Assembly (NCBI RefSeq): GCF_017313265.1
Contig: NZ_JAFLQZ010000023.1
Coordinates: 1-64,000, forward strand
Origin: Hymenobacter telluris
GTDB lineage: Bacteria; Bacteroidota; Bacteroidia; Cytophagales; Hymenobacteraceae
Direction: 5' to 3'
Length of the DNA: 64,000 nt
Part shown: positions 50,387-60,400 of the stretch, in pieces
Position numbering within the stretch: position 1 is the first letter of the stretch
How the letters are laid out: each line of letters opens with the position of its first letter
Program-made: the position numbers and the translations under genes
Notes under the pieces: generated by a model
Database searches by the model: none
What the model saw: only the letters and a program-made list of their open reading frames with translations
What the model was told of the DNA's origin: nothing

Positions 50387-52684
50387 TCACGGCTTTCCCG
50401 CCATTGTAAACACTAGCTCCCCGCCCTTCACCACATCGGCATACTGCAAAAACGGCCGCGTGATTTTCTGGCCGTTGAGGCGGGCTTCCTTCACGTAGAC
50501 GTTTTTGTCGCTCTGGTTTTTGACGGTGATGCGGAAGGTGTTGCCGTTTTCCAGATTGATGGTGGCGCCGTGGATGGCAGGGCTGCCGAGGGCGTACTCC
50601 GGCGAGCCGGGCGCTACGGGATAGAAGCCCAGAGACGAGAAGATGTACCAGGCCGACATCTGCCCGCAGTCGTCGTTGCCGCCGAGGCCGTCAGGGGTGG
50701 GGCGGTACATCTTGGGCAGAATCATCCGCACGCGGGCCTGGGTTTTGTGGGGCTGGCTGGTCCAGTTGTAAAGGTAGGCCACGTGGTGGGCGGGCTCGTT
50801 GCCGTGCACGTAGTTGCCGATGATACCGTCGCGGGTGATGTCCTCGGTTTCGGCGAAGAACTTATCCGGCAGGTGCATGGTGAACAGGGAATCCAGGTGG
50901 GGCAGAAACTTCTTCTCGCCGCCCATTTTGGCAATGAGGGCGGCGGGGTCTTGGGGCACGTAGAGGCTGTAGTTCCAGGCGTTGCCTTCGATGAAGCCTT
51001 GGTCGTGGGTGCTCAGCACGTCGAAGCGCGGGCGGAAGCTACCGTCGGCGAGGCGGGGGCGCATGAAGTTAATACGGCTGTCGTACACATTCTGCCAGTT
51101 TTGGGCCCGCTTGCTGAACTCTGCTTCGATGTCCGTCCGGCCTAGCTTTTTAGCCAGTTGCGCAATGCACCAGTCGTCGTAGGCGTATTCCAGCGTTTTG
51201 GATACCGAGGAGCCGCTTTTGTCCTCGGGCACGTAGCCCAGCTGCTCGTAGTAGCTGATACCGTCGAAGCGCGGCTGGTGGGCGGTGGCCACGCAGGCAT
51301 CGAGGACGCGCTGGGCCTGGTCGGCGGGCACCACGCCTTTCAGCACGGCATCCACCACCACGGGCACCGAGTGGTAGCCAATCATGCACCAGTTTTCGTT
51401 GGCGTAGTGGCTCCAGATGGGCAGCATGTGCATCGTGCTTTGGTCGAAGTGGGCCAGCATCGACTGCACCATGTCGGCATTGCGCTGGGGTTGCAGCAGG
51501 TTATAGAGCGGGTGCAGGGCGCGGTAGGTGTCCCAGAGCGAAAACGACGTGTAGTTGGTGAAGCCCTCCGCCCGGTGAATGTTCTGGTCGAGGCCGCGGT
51601 ACTGGCCGTCCACGTCCATGTAGGTGGTGGGACTGAGGGCGGCGTGGTACATGGCCGTGTAGAAGTTCTCCTTGTCCGCCCGTTTCGGCGACTCAATTAC
51701 CACTTTGCCTAGTTCCTGCTGCCACAGCGCCTGTCCGGCCCGCTTCACCGCCTCGAAGTCCCAGCCCGGCACTTCGGCCCGCATGTTGCGCAGCGCCCCC
51801 TCGGTGCTCACGCCCGACAAGGCCATTTTCACTTTCACCTTCTCCCCGGCCGTGGTCTTGAAATCGAAGAACAGCCGCAGCTGCTCGCCGGCCAGCTCGG
51901 GGAAGTTCTTGGACTGGTCGAAGCGGCCCCAGAAGCCGCGGTACACCTGCTTTTTGGACAGGTTGCGGCTGCCGTAGCTCACGAACGGCTTCGAGAACGA
52001 CATGGCGAAATACTCGGTGCGGGTGCGCGCCCAGCCGTGGGTTTGGCGGTAGCCGGTCACGAGCGTGTCGTTTTCCACCCGCACAAAGGTCCAGACGTTC
52101 TTATCAGGGTAGTTGTAGATGCCAGCCGTGAGGTCGAGAATGATGTGCGCCTGCTCCGACTGCGGAAACGTGTACTGGTGCATGCCCACCCGGTTGGAGG
52201 CCGTCAGCTCGGCCAGGATGTCGTGGTCATCGAGCCTGACGCGGTAGTAGGCGGGCTCGGCTACCTCGTTCTGGTGCGAAAACCGGGAGCGGAAGCCTCG
52301 CTCGGGCTGGTCGGCGGTGCCGGGGTTGAGCTGGAGCGGGCCGGTGGTGGGCATCACCAGAAAGTCGCCCAAATCGGAGTGGCCGGTGCCGCTGAAATGG
52401 GTGTGCGAGAAGCCGACGATGGTTTTATCGGCGTACTGGTAGCCGGCGCAGTACTCGTACATGCGGGGGTTGTACTTACCGTTCAGCTCATAGCTCAGCG
52501 TGTCGGTATCGGGCGAGAGCTGCACCATGCCGAAGGGCACCGTGGCGCCGGGGTACGTGTGCCCCATCCGGGCCGTGCCCACCAGTGGCTTGGCGTATTG
52601 CACGAGGTTTTCGGTGGTTTTGGCTTTCTGGGCGAAGGTTGGGACGGTGGCAAGGAGCAGCGCAGCAAGCGGCAGTAGTTTCAT
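50387..52684 (-). CDS. Secreted GH92 alpha-mannosidase (copy 1)
   Basis: The 765-aa product has a signal peptide (MKLLPLAALLLATVPTFAQ). GH92 enzymes are calcium-dependent exo-alpha-mannosidases. Visible family motifs are YAKPLVGTARMGHTYPGAT at the start of the beta domain, FSLWDTYRALHPLYNLLQ, the catalytic block GNDDCGQMSAWYIFSSLGFY, and NYVHGNEPAHHVAYL. It probably removes alpha-1,2-mannose from N-glycans or yeast mannan in the periplasm. It starts at ATG 52684 within a duplicated 22-bp repeat whose other copy is at 53257-53278. Confidence 0.94.
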   Translation of the reverse strand: MKLLPLAALLLATVPTFAQKAKTTENLVQYAKPLVGTARMGHTYPGATVPFGMVQLSPDTDTLSYELNGKYNPRMYEYCAGYQYADKTIVGFSHTHFSGTGHSDLGDFLVMPTTGPLQLNPGTADQPERGFRSRFSHQNEVAEPAYYRVRLDDHDILAELTASNRVGMHQYTFPQSEQAHIILDLTAGIYNYPDKNVWTFVRVENDTLVTGYRQTHGWARTRTEYFAMSFSKPFVSYGSRNLSKKQVYRGFWGRFDQSKNFPELAGEQLRLFFDFKTTAGEKVKVKMALSGVSTEGALRNMRAEVPGWDFEAVKRAGQALWQQELGKVVIESPKRADKENFYTAMYHAALSPTTYMDVDGQYRGLDQNIHRAEGFTNYTSFSLWDTYRALHPLYNLLQPQRNADMVQSMLAHFDQSTMHMLPIWSHYANENWCMIGYHSVPVVVDAVLKGVVPADQAQRVLDACVATAHQPRFDGISYYEQLGYVPEDKSGSSVSKTLEYAYDDWCIAQLAKKLGRTDIEAEFSKRAQNWQNVYDSRINFMRPRLADGSFRPRFDVLSTHDQGFIEGNAWNYSLYVPQDPAALIAKMGGEKKFLPHLDSLFTMHLPDKFFAETEDITRDGIIGNYVHGNEPAHHVAYLYNWTSQPHKTQARVRMILPKMYRPTPDGLGGNDDCGQMSAWYIFSSLGFYPVAPGSPEYALGSPAIHGATINLENGNTFRITVKNQSDKNVYVKEARLNGQKITRPFLQYADVVKGGELVFTMAGKP

Positions 52685-52692
52685 CAGCTTCA
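52671..52692. repeat. Direct repeat copy A at the GH92 start
   Basis: GGCAGTAGTTTCATCAGCTT continues CA to 52692 and spans the GH92 copy-1 start codon. It recurs exactly at 53257-53278. Confidence 0.85.
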
Positions 52693-52757
52693 GGAAGGGG
52701 CGTGGTAGGAAGGTACAGGAATACTAACTATGTGATAGGACGCTAGAATAGACAATT

Positions 52758-53228
52758 CTACTTGCTCTGTCTTTGTAAAATATTTAACGCCTTGTCAGCT
52801 GCTTCTTTATCTAGCCCAATCATCGGCTTAGTCATTACCCATCTGCTTTTGATTAATTCAGGCAAACTATTTATTGACAAATCATCGTCTATAATCACAT
52901 AATTCTCGGTTTCACCGAACTGGTTTACCCATACTTGAATTTCATCACTTCTTTTCCCTAGCGAATCAATAGATTCTTTTTCATTAATTTTTGAAATATC
53001 TTTTATCACTATACCTCTTCTTTCGAATAATGAATACCACTTCTCCAAGGGAAATTTAATCCTATGTGTAGTTGTTAATATAACAGATGCGCCTGTTTCA
53101 GAAATAATATACACCAGATTGTTTACTGCTCTTTCATTGAACTTCAAAAAGCCGTCGACTAATAATTCTGATGTTCGCCAAATTGGTGTTGTCACCAAAA
53201 CTCCATCTATATCAAGCAGAATTTTCAT
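52758..53228 (-). CDS. HAD-superfamily protein, HAD_SAK-like, AT-rich
   Basis: The 156-aa product begins MKILLDIDGVLVTTPIWRTS, the HAD motif I (DxDxV), with later motifs ILTTTHRI and YVIIDDDLSINSL. Domain size and layout match the HAD_SAK/HAD_SAK_2 group, seen in RNA-repair 'Swiss army knife' proteins and in polymorphic-toxin loci. It is much more AT-rich than its neighbours and is framed by two copies of a 22-bp repeat (52671-52692 and 53257-53278), suggesting insertion. Its role is unknown. Confidence 0.8.
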   Translation of the reverse strand: MKILLDIDGVLVTTPIWRTSELLVDGFLKFNERAVNNLVYIISETGASVILTTTHRIKFPLEKWYSLFERRGIVIKDISKINEKESIDSLGKRSDEIQVWVNQFGETENYVIIDDDLSINSLPELIKSRWVMTKPMIGLDKEAADKALNILQRQSK

Positions 53229-53256
53229 GAGTTAGTTTATATGAGCTACAGTAGGT

Positions 53257-53278
53257 GGCAGTAGTTTCATCAGCTTCA
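53257..53278. repeat. Direct repeat copy B
   Basis: It is an exact copy of 52671-52692, followed by GGGTGGCGTGGAAGCTGGCAAGG at about 53283-53305. A diverged third copy of the combined sequence is at 54045-54082 (TTTATCAGCTCC...GGGTGGCGTTGAAGCTGG). Confidence 0.85.
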
Positions 53279-53428
53279 ATCTGGGTGGCGTGGAAGCTGG
53301 CAAGGTAGAGCTTCCAAGGTTCTTCCGAAACAGTAATTCATAAGCAGCTTTGCCTATGCTATCAACCCACGACAAGCCCATCCATAGGCGTGATGCGTAT
53401 ATAGGGTTGTCATCAGCCTATGCTACTT

Positions 53429-54013
53429 ATGAAAAAGCTGCTTTCCTCCCTCACTCTTCTGCTTACGGGATGCATTACCTGCCAGGAAGTGGCGCTGCTA
53501 CCCGAGGAACGGGCCTGGCTTGGCTCTTATATCGAAGGCCAGCAGGTGGTTTTCCATAGCAACCGGGGCAATACCAATACGGCCACAGTGCTGAAGCCAC
53601 AGGAGTGGCACACCAACACTGATTGCAACTGGATGGAATCAGGCAAGTTTCAGCCTATCTTCTCCCAGATTGTGCTGCGCTCCAGCTCCATTTACAACGA
53701 GAAGAACCAGGACTTTGTGGTGAATCTGCGCAAAAACAACCCCGAGCGTCCTGCCGACCTGTCCTTCAGCGTAGCCGGCCTGGAGTGTCTTACCGCTTCC
53801 AAAGAGGGGGAGATTCTTTCCAAACTACAGCAGCAGGCCTGCACCCTGAGTACCACCGGCAAAACCTACCCGGCCGCCTACGTTTTCCGGCAAGGCCGGA
53901 ACGCCATCATCTACGGTGGCGGGCAGCTACAGGCTTTTTTCTGGGATAAGCAGGACGGCCTGATTCGGTATGAGCTTGTGAATGGGGAAGTGTTTGATTT
54001 GGTGAGCCGCTAG
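53429..54013 (+). CDS. Lipoprotein of unknown function
   Basis: The 194-aa product starts at MKKLLSSLTLLLTGCITCQ (lipobox LTGC), three codons inside the longest frame. The mature protein is mostly beta-like (LGSYIEGQQVVFHSNRGNTN, QDFVVNLRKNNPERPADLSF), with four cysteines besides the lipid-modified one. I recognise no family. It lies between repeat copies B and C, so its presence could reflect the same insertion process that brought the HAD gene. Confidence 0.7.
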   Translation: MKKLLSSLTLLLTGCITCQEVALLPEERAWLGSYIEGQQVVFHSNRGNTNTATVLKPQEWHTNTDCNWMESGKFQPIFSQIVLRSSSIYNEKNQDFVVNLRKNNPERPADLSFSVAGLECLTASKEGEILSKLQQQACTLSTTGKTYPAAYVFRQGRNAIIYGGGQLQAFFWDKQDGLIRYELVNGEVFDLVSR

Positions 54014-54044
54014 CACCAGGAAGCGTGGTAGAGCGGCCATTGGC

Positions 54045-54082
54045 TTTATCAGCTCCGGAGGGTGGCGTTGAAGCTGGCAAGG
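54045..54082. repeat. Diverged repeat copy C
   Basis: TTTATCAGCTCC-GGAGGGTGGCGTTGAAGCTGGCAAGG shares about 80 percent with copy B at 53264-53305 (TTTCATCAGCTTC...GGGTGGCGTGGAAGCTGGCAAGG). It follows the lipoprotein gene. Confidence 0.7.
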
Positions 54083-54101
54083 CAGGAATCAACTGTTTAC
54101 A

Positions 54102-54428
54102 TCAAGAATAATCAACGTCGAGCACCCAGTCTTTGGCCTCGTTTCTCCTTTCACTTATTGCGCGTTTATACAGTTGCATAGCAAAAGTGTACTGCTGAAA
54201 GACAACAACTACATCGTTTTCAAAATCTATAGCATAAGTATTATCTTTTGAAACGAGCATATACTCAGTTTCGGCGTCCAACTCAACTTCGACGCAAGTT
54301 GGCTCAAACCAGAGCCGTTTAAGCTTATTTGTCTTATTCGTGAACTGCACACTCGTAAGTTGAGATTCAGCGAATGGAATCTTATCATTTTCGTCTTCAA
54401 CGAAGAACAACCTGTTTAAAACACCCAT
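54102..54428 (-). CDS. Small AT-rich acidic protein of unknown function
   Basis: This 108-aa product starts MGVLNRLFFVEDENDKIPF and is acidic with mixed beta strands (LWFEPTCVEVELDAETEYML, VVVVFQQYTFAMQLYKRA). It has no signal peptide. It is AT-rich and adjoins the DUF4279-like gene, suggesting immunity-type cargo. I recognise no family. Confidence 0.55.
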   Translation of the reverse strand: MGVLNRLFFVEDENDKIPFAESQLTSVQFTNKTNKLKRLWFEPTCVEVELDAETEYMLVSKDNTYAIDFENDVVVVFQQYTFAMQLYKRAISERRNEAKDWVLDVDYS

Positions 54429-54477
54429 TACAAACCCTATTTACAATTTTCTGAAGCAGTCCAACCTCGTTCTAACA

Positions 54478-54907
54478 TTATTCTTTCTCGCGGGAATCAT
54501 AACGATAAATGTCAACGTCGGTATAGGTTTGAGTACGATACAGAAAATTGATTGTCCGTAAATCATGGCCTAACGCCGGCGTGGTTTTCTCTTCATTTAT
54601 ATCAATATCCAGAACAATTTCCAGAACTGATTCCAGCCCCAATTGCTGTTTCAGCGCGACAATAAGCTCCTCCTTGCCTTCTAGCTTAGATAGCACTTCA
54701 TCAACCAGATCATCAATAAGAACATGCTCTTTGCCTTTCTCCGTTGACCACTCCCAGCAAGAAAACTTCATTCCAGGGACATACTTGCCTTTATCCCCTA
54801 TTCGCCAAGCATTAGTTGGTTCAATACCTAAAGTGCGAGTTATTTCAGTAGGGTCAAAGTCGTCTCCTTTTTAATGCGAAATAGACGTAAGAGCTAGACG
54901 CACTCAT
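54478..54907 (-). pseudogene. DUF4279-like gene interrupted by a one-base homopolymer change
   Basis: From ATG 54907 the minus strand encodes MSASSSYVYFALK, but then the frame breaks. A second frame continues with GDDFDPTEITRTLGIEPTNA and WRIGDKGKYVPGMKFSCWEW, down to the stop at 54478. The junction is a run of five A (plus-strand T 54868-54872) where four would keep the frame. DUF4279 domains are frequent among immunity proteins of polymorphic-toxin systems. The change could be a real inactivating insertion or a homopolymer error. The full product would be about 142 residues. Confidence 0.75.
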
Positions 54908-54936
54908 AACTATCGGCTTTATCTATTCGACTTTCA

Positions 54937-57213
54937 CTACCGCTTCCCCCGCGAAAACGAATACGGCGCATCATCAGCGCCAATACCGCGGCTTGTGTTC
55001 GGCTGGTCGGCCATTTCAAAATCCACGGTGGCGCCTTGCTGCAAGGCGGCGTGGCTGAGGTAGTTGCGGGTATAGGGCTGGCCGTTGAGGCGCACGGCTT
55101 GCACGTAGCGGTTGGTGGCGCTGTTGGCGGGGGCGTTGAGGGTGATGGTTTTGCCGTTGGGCAGGCGCAGCGTGGTTTTGGGGAAGAGCGGCGCGCCTAG
55201 CACGTACTGGTCGGTGGCAGGGCATACGGGGTAGAAACCCAAGGCCGAGAAGACGTACCAGGCCGAGGTCTGGCCGTTGTCTTCGTCGCCGCAGTAGCCG
55301 TCGGGAGTGGGTAGGTAGAGGCGGTTCAGCACTTCGCGGGCCCAGTACTGCGTTTTCCAGGGCTGGCCGGCGTAGGCGTAGAGGTACACCATGTGCTGAA
55401 TGGGCTGGTTGCCGTGGGCGTAGTTGCCCATATCGGCAATCTGCATCTCCCGGATTTCGTGAATCACCGAGCCGTAATACGAAGCATCGAACACCGGGGC
55501 CAAGGTAAACACCGTGTCCAGGGCCGCCACGAAGGGTTTGGGGCCGCCCATGAGCGTCATCAGCCCGTGCACATCATGAAATACCGACCAGGTGTAGTGC
55601 CAGCTGTTGCCCTCGGTGAAGGCGTCGCCCCACTTGAAGGGGTTGAAGGGTGTCTGGAACGTGCCGTTCTGGTTGCGGCCGCGCATCAGGTTGGTTTGCC
55701 TGTCAAAGAGGTTGCGGTAGTTCTGGCTGCGCTTGTAGTAGAGCGCCACTTCCTTTTTGGGCCGGCCCAGCGCCTGCCCGAGCTGGGCAATGGCGAAGTC
55801 GTCGTAGGCGTATTCCAGGGTGCGAGCGGCGTTTTCGTTGATTTTAACATCATAAGGCACGTAGCCGAGCTTGTTGTAGTAGCTGGCCCCGGCGCGGCCT
55901 ACGGCTTCCAGCGGGCCTTGGGCGTTGGCACCTTTCAGCATGGCTTCATACAGCACGTTGATGTCGTAGCCGCGCAGGCCTTTCAGGTAAGCATCGGCCA
56001 CCACCGAGGCCGAGTTGTTGCCCACCATTACGTCGCGGTAGCCGGGGCTGGCCCACTCCGGCAGCCAGCCGCCTTCCTTATAAGTATTCACCAGGCCGGC
56101 CTGCATCTGGCTGTTCACGTCGGGGTACACCAGGTTCAGGAACGGAAACAGGCAGCGGAACGTGTCCCAGAACCCGGTATCGGTGTAAAGGAAACCGGGC
56201 AGCACCTGCCCGTTGTAGGGCGAATAGTGCACCGGCTGGCCCTGGGCATCCAGCTCGTAAAACTTGCGCGGAAACAGCAACGAGCGGTACAAACACGAAT
56301 AAAACGTACGCTGCTGGGCGTCGGTGCCGCCTTCCACCTGCACGCGGCCCAGCTGCTCGTTCCAGGCGGCGCGGCCCTTCTCTTTCACCGTATCGAAATT
56401 GTCCTGCCCGATTTCGCCCAGGTTCCGCTCGGCCTGCTCGGGGCTGATAAACGACGAGGCCACCCGCACCTGCACCTGCTCGCCCTTGCGGGTTTTGAAA
56501 CCTACCACGGCGCCCGTGTGGTTGGCGGTGGCTTCCAGCAGCTTACTGTCCAGCACCTTGTCCTGGTAGATGGTGGTGCTCAGGAAGTCGTGGTCGAACT
56601 CCAGGATAAAGTAGTTCTTGAAGTTCTGCGGCACGCCGCCGCTGTTGCGGGTAGTGTACCCGATGATGCGCCGCTGCTTGGGTAGCACTTGCACGTGCGA
56701 GCCTTTGTCGAGGGCATCGAGCACCACGTAGGCGCTGTCGGTTTGCGGGAACGTGAAGCGGAAACGGGCGGCGCGCTCAGTGGGCGTCAGCTCGGTGGTG
56801 ATGTTGTGGTCGGCGAGGTACACGCGGTAGTAGTAGGGCGTAACCTCCTCGGCTTTGTGCGAAAACCAGCTGGCCCGGTCGTCTTCCTCGAAGCGCAGCT
56901 TGCCGGTGATGGGCATGACGCTGAACTGCCCGTAGTCGTTCATCCAGGGCGAGGGTTGGTGGGTTTGCTTGAAGCCCTTGAGCTTGTCGGCCGAGTATTG
57001 ATAGGCCCAGCCGCTGCCCATTTTGCCGGTTTGCGGCAGCCAGAAGTTCATGCCCCAGGGCCGCGCAATGGCCGGGTAGGTGTTGCCGTTGGACAGGCTG
57101 GGCTTGGAATCGGTACCCATCAGCGGGTTCACCAAAGCGGCCAGGTCACGCGGGGCCTGGGCAGTGGCGGAGAAAGACAGCAGCGTCAGGAGGGCAAGAA
57201 GCAGTCGGGACAT
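54937..57213 (-). CDS. Secreted GH92 alpha-mannosidase (copy 2)
   Basis: The 758-aa product starts at MSRLLLALLTLLSFSATAQA, 108 bases inside the longest frame. It has the GH92 blocks ALVNPLMGTDSKPSLSNGNT, TPTERAARFRFTFPQTDSAY, FLYTDTGFWDTFRCLFPFLN, YCGDEDNGQTSAWYVFSALG and NYAHGNQPIQHMVYLYAYAG. The His-Gly-Asn-Gln-Pro differs from the Glu version in copy 1 at the same place, which may change specificity. Both genes are on the minus strand but separated by 2.2 kb of AT-rich inserts. Likely exo-alpha-mannosidase of the periplasm or outer membrane. Confidence 0.94.
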   Translation of the reverse strand: MSRLLLALLTLLSFSATAQAPRDLAALVNPLMGTDSKPSLSNGNTYPAIARPWGMNFWLPQTGKMGSGWAYQYSADKLKGFKQTHQPSPWMNDYGQFSVMPITGKLRFEEDDRASWFSHKAEEVTPYYYRVYLADHNITTELTPTERAARFRFTFPQTDSAYVVLDALDKGSHVQVLPKQRRIIGYTTRNSGGVPQNFKNYFILEFDHDFLSTTIYQDKVLDSKLLEATANHTGAVVGFKTRKGEQVQVRVASSFISPEQAERNLGEIGQDNFDTVKEKGRAAWNEQLGRVQVEGGTDAQQRTFYSCLYRSLLFPRKFYELDAQGQPVHYSPYNGQVLPGFLYTDTGFWDTFRCLFPFLNLVYPDVNSQMQAGLVNTYKEGGWLPEWASPGYRDVMVGNNSASVVADAYLKGLRGYDINVLYEAMLKGANAQGPLEAVGRAGASYYNKLGYVPYDVKINENAARTLEYAYDDFAIAQLGQALGRPKKEVALYYKRSQNYRNLFDRQTNLMRGRNQNGTFQTPFNPFKWGDAFTEGNSWHYTWSVFHDVHGLMTLMGGPKPFVAALDTVFTLAPVFDASYYGSVIHEIREMQIADMGNYAHGNQPIQHMVYLYAYAGQPWKTQYWAREVLNRLYLPTPDGYCGDEDNGQTSAWYVFSALGFYPVCPATDQYVLGAPLFPKTTLRLPNGKTITLNAPANSATNRYVQAVRLNGQPYTRNYLSHAALQQGATVDFEMADQPNTSRGIGADDAPYSFSRGKR

Positions 57214-57273
57214 ACGAGGGTGGTTGGAAGAGAAGCAGATGCAAGTAAAGCGAAAATTCGGATCGTGTAGCGC

Positions 57274-57362
57274 GGAAATCTGTTCCGCGACGAGCACCGC
57301 GAGTATTCGGTATTGCACCATGCGCGTAGGAATTCGCGTTGCTCGTCGCGGAACGGATTTCC
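57274..57362. repeat. 29-bp inverted repeat between GH92 copy 2 and sbcC
   Basis: Arms 57274-57302 and 57334-57362 are complementary with two mismatches (core GTTCCGCGACGAGCA). It looks like a dispersed palindromic element distinct from the 36415 and 60945 family. Confidence 0.85.
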
Positions 57363-57413
57363 TGTGGCTTCTGTGCTACATGCCTTAGTAGCCCAAGCTC
57401 CCGCTAAGCGTTT

Positions 57414-57421
57414 TACCTTTG
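57414..57421 (+). promoter_or_regulatory. -7 box TACCTTTG before sbcC
   Basis: A perfect TAnnTTTG match 28 bases before the sbcC start; transcription would begin near 57428, giving a leader of about 20 bases. Confidence 0.55.
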
Positions 57422-57448
57422 CGTTATCCTTTCCGCCGATTTGCACGC

Positions 57449-60400
57449 ATGAAAATCCTCCGCGTCCGTTTCTTTAACCTTAACTCCCTGCGTGGCGAGC
57501 ATAGCGTGGATTTCAGCTTGACGCCGCTTTCGGATGCGGGCCTATTTGCCATTACGGGCGCCACCGGGGCGGGCAAAACCACCATCCTCGACGCCATTAC
57601 CCTGGCCCTCTATGGGCAGGTGCCGCGCCACGAAACCACCAGCCCCGAGCAGGTAATGAGCCACGGCACCGGCGAAAGCTGGGCCGAAGTGGAGTTTGAA
57701 GTGAACGGCCAGCAATACCGTTCGAAATGGGGCCAGTACCGCGCCCGCAAGCGCCCCGATGGCAAGCTGCAAGACCCGCGCATGGAGCTGAGCGAGCGGA
57801 AAGTGGCCGACGACGGCGCCGAAACCTGGCCGTTTCTGGAAACCTATAAGTCGAAGGTGCCGCTGCGGGTGGCCGAGTTGAGCGGGCTGGAATACCGGCA
57901 GTTTTTGCGCTCGGTGCTGCTGGCCCAGGGCGAGTTTACCCGCTTTCTGAAATCGACGGCCGGTGAGCGGGCCCAGCTGCTGGAAAAGATTACCGACACC
58001 AAAAAGTACTCCGACATCTCGCGGGCGGCCTTCGAGAAAGCCAAGCTGGAAGCGCAGCAGGTAGACACGTTGCGCACGGGCCTGGCCGGCGTCGTGCTGC
58101 TTTCGCCGGAAGAGGTGGCTTTTCTGGAAGCCGAAGTACAGGGCTTGCAGCAGCAGTTGGCGGACGCCAACACCACCCAGCAGAAGCTCCAGGAAATGCA
58201 AACGTGGCTGCGGCGCCTCCAGGAGCTGCGCACGCGCCACCAGGAAAGCCAGGCCCGGCAAGCGCAGTTGGCGGCCCAAACCCACACCCTCACCCCTCTC
58301 CGGCAGCGCCTCGACCTGCACACCCAGGCGGCACCTTTCGCTACGGATTGGGCCTTACTCCGGCAAGTGGACCAGCACATCAGCCGCCTGCATCAGGAAG
58401 CAAGCCAGTTTCGGCAGCAGCTGCCTCGTTTGCAGCAGCTCCGCGACGCGGCCGCCACCGCTCGTACTACCGCTCAGCAAACCCACGAAACTGCCACCGC
58501 CACCCGCCAGGAGCAGGAACCCAAACTACGCGAAGCCGAGCAGCTGGACAGCCAAGTGCGCGAAGTGGAAAAGCTGCTGCAAGCCGCCAAGGAAGAATAC
58601 GAAGAGAAAAACGAGCTTTGCAAAGCCTTGAAAGCGAAGGCCGAGCAAGCCACCAGCCGCACCCGCACCCTGCGCGAACAAGTGCGCGACCTAACGAAGT
58701 GGCTGGAGCTGAACGCCAACGTAAGTGAGCTAAGCGAAACCCTGCCCGACCTCTCGGCCAACCTGCAACACTGGGAACACCTGAAGGCCGAGCTGGGCCA
58801 GTTACGCCAGCGCCTGCACGAAGCGCGCCAGCGGCAGCAGCATGCCACCGACGCCACCACCCGCCAGCAGCAAGTGGCCGCCGAGGCTAGTCGGCAGCTT
58901 CAGGTGCTGGCCACCCGGCAGGCAGCGGCTTCGGAAGAACGCACCGGCTGGCTGCAACGGCTGCGCTACCATGTGGCCGGTTTGGTGCGCGAGCAGGAAA
59001 CGCAGCAGCAGCACTGGGACGATTTGCGCCGCAGCCTCCAGATGCAGCAGCTGATTTTGTCGCACACCGATACGCGGCAGCTGCTGGAAGCCGGCCAGCC
59101 CTGCCCGGTGTGCGGGGCCACTGAGCACCCGTACATGGCAGGCGTATTGGGAGTGAGCGAAGACTCGTTGCAGCACGACCGGCAGCGCGAGGAAGACCTG
59201 AGCCAGAAGGTTCGGGCGCTGGGCACCCGCTTCAACCGCCTGAATACCTACGTGACGATGCTGGAAGAAGCCGGCACGGAATCCGTTGAGCCTTATTCCG
59301 ACACCATTCAGCTGCTATCCGAAACCAGCGAAAAAGCGGCGGCCGAAGAAGTGCGGGCCTTGGTACAGCAGCTTAAAGACCTGCGCGACCAACACGCCTT
59401 GGCCCAGCAACACCTCACGCAGGCCACCAGCCAGCAGGAAGCCGCCGCCCGGCAGCAGCAGGAGTACGCCCAGATGGTGGCGGCGCTGGAACAAGAGATG
59501 GCCGATGCCGAGGAGCGCGGCCCCGCCGCCCGCCAGATGATTCAAAGTCAGCTGGAAAACTTCGGGCTGGTGTTCACCGAAGAAAACGGCCGCGCCCTGA
59601 TGGAGCAGGCCCGCCAGCGCATTCTGGAATTCACTGCCAAGCAGCAGGAGCGCGAAAAAGCCACCCATGAGCTAAGCGGCAGTAGTGTAACCGCCGACGA
59701 AGCCGAGCGCCAGAAAGCGGAGCTTGACACCTGGCTGCGCGCCCGTAAGCAGAAGCTCCTCGACCAGCACGCCGCCATTCAAACCCAGAAACACCACCGG
59801 CAGCAACTGTTCAGCGGCCCCGATGTAGCGCAAGCCCGGCAGCAATTAGAAGACGCCATTCGCCGCGCGGAAACCCAGCGCCAGCAAACCGAGCAAGCGC
59901 TTCAGCAGCACGAAACTGCCTTGGTGCTGGCCGGCACCCAATTAGCGCAGCGTGAGCAGGAAGTGGCACTACAGCAACAGCTTCGGGAACAGCAGTACAC
60001 AACCCTCACGGCCGCCCTCCGCGCGGCGGGTCTCGCCCCCGACCCTACGGCCCTCACCGCCCTGCTCCTCCCCGACCCGGAAGTCCGCCGCCTCGCCGAC
60101 CAACTTCAGCGGCACGAGCAGGCCCTGGCCGTCACGCAACAGACGCTCACCGACGTAGCCCAGCAGTTGCAGCAGGAACAGGCGCGCGCCCTCACCCAGG
60201 AGCCCAGCGAGTCGATAAATCAGCAGCTGGAAGTTAACAAGCAGCAACTGGCCAGCCTCAACCAACAGCTCGGCCAGCGGCAGCAGCGCCTCCACGACCA
60301 CCGCAGCGGGCAGGAACGCCACGCCGCCCTAGCCGAGCAGCTGGTGGCACAGCAGCAGGAAGCCCGGCGCTGGCGTCAGTTGGCCGATGTTATTGGCTCG

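Noticed and set aside
57274-57362. Terminator function for the 29-bp palindrome before sbcC
   Set aside because: There is no T run and it lies between two divergently transcribed genes, so it is called a repeat.
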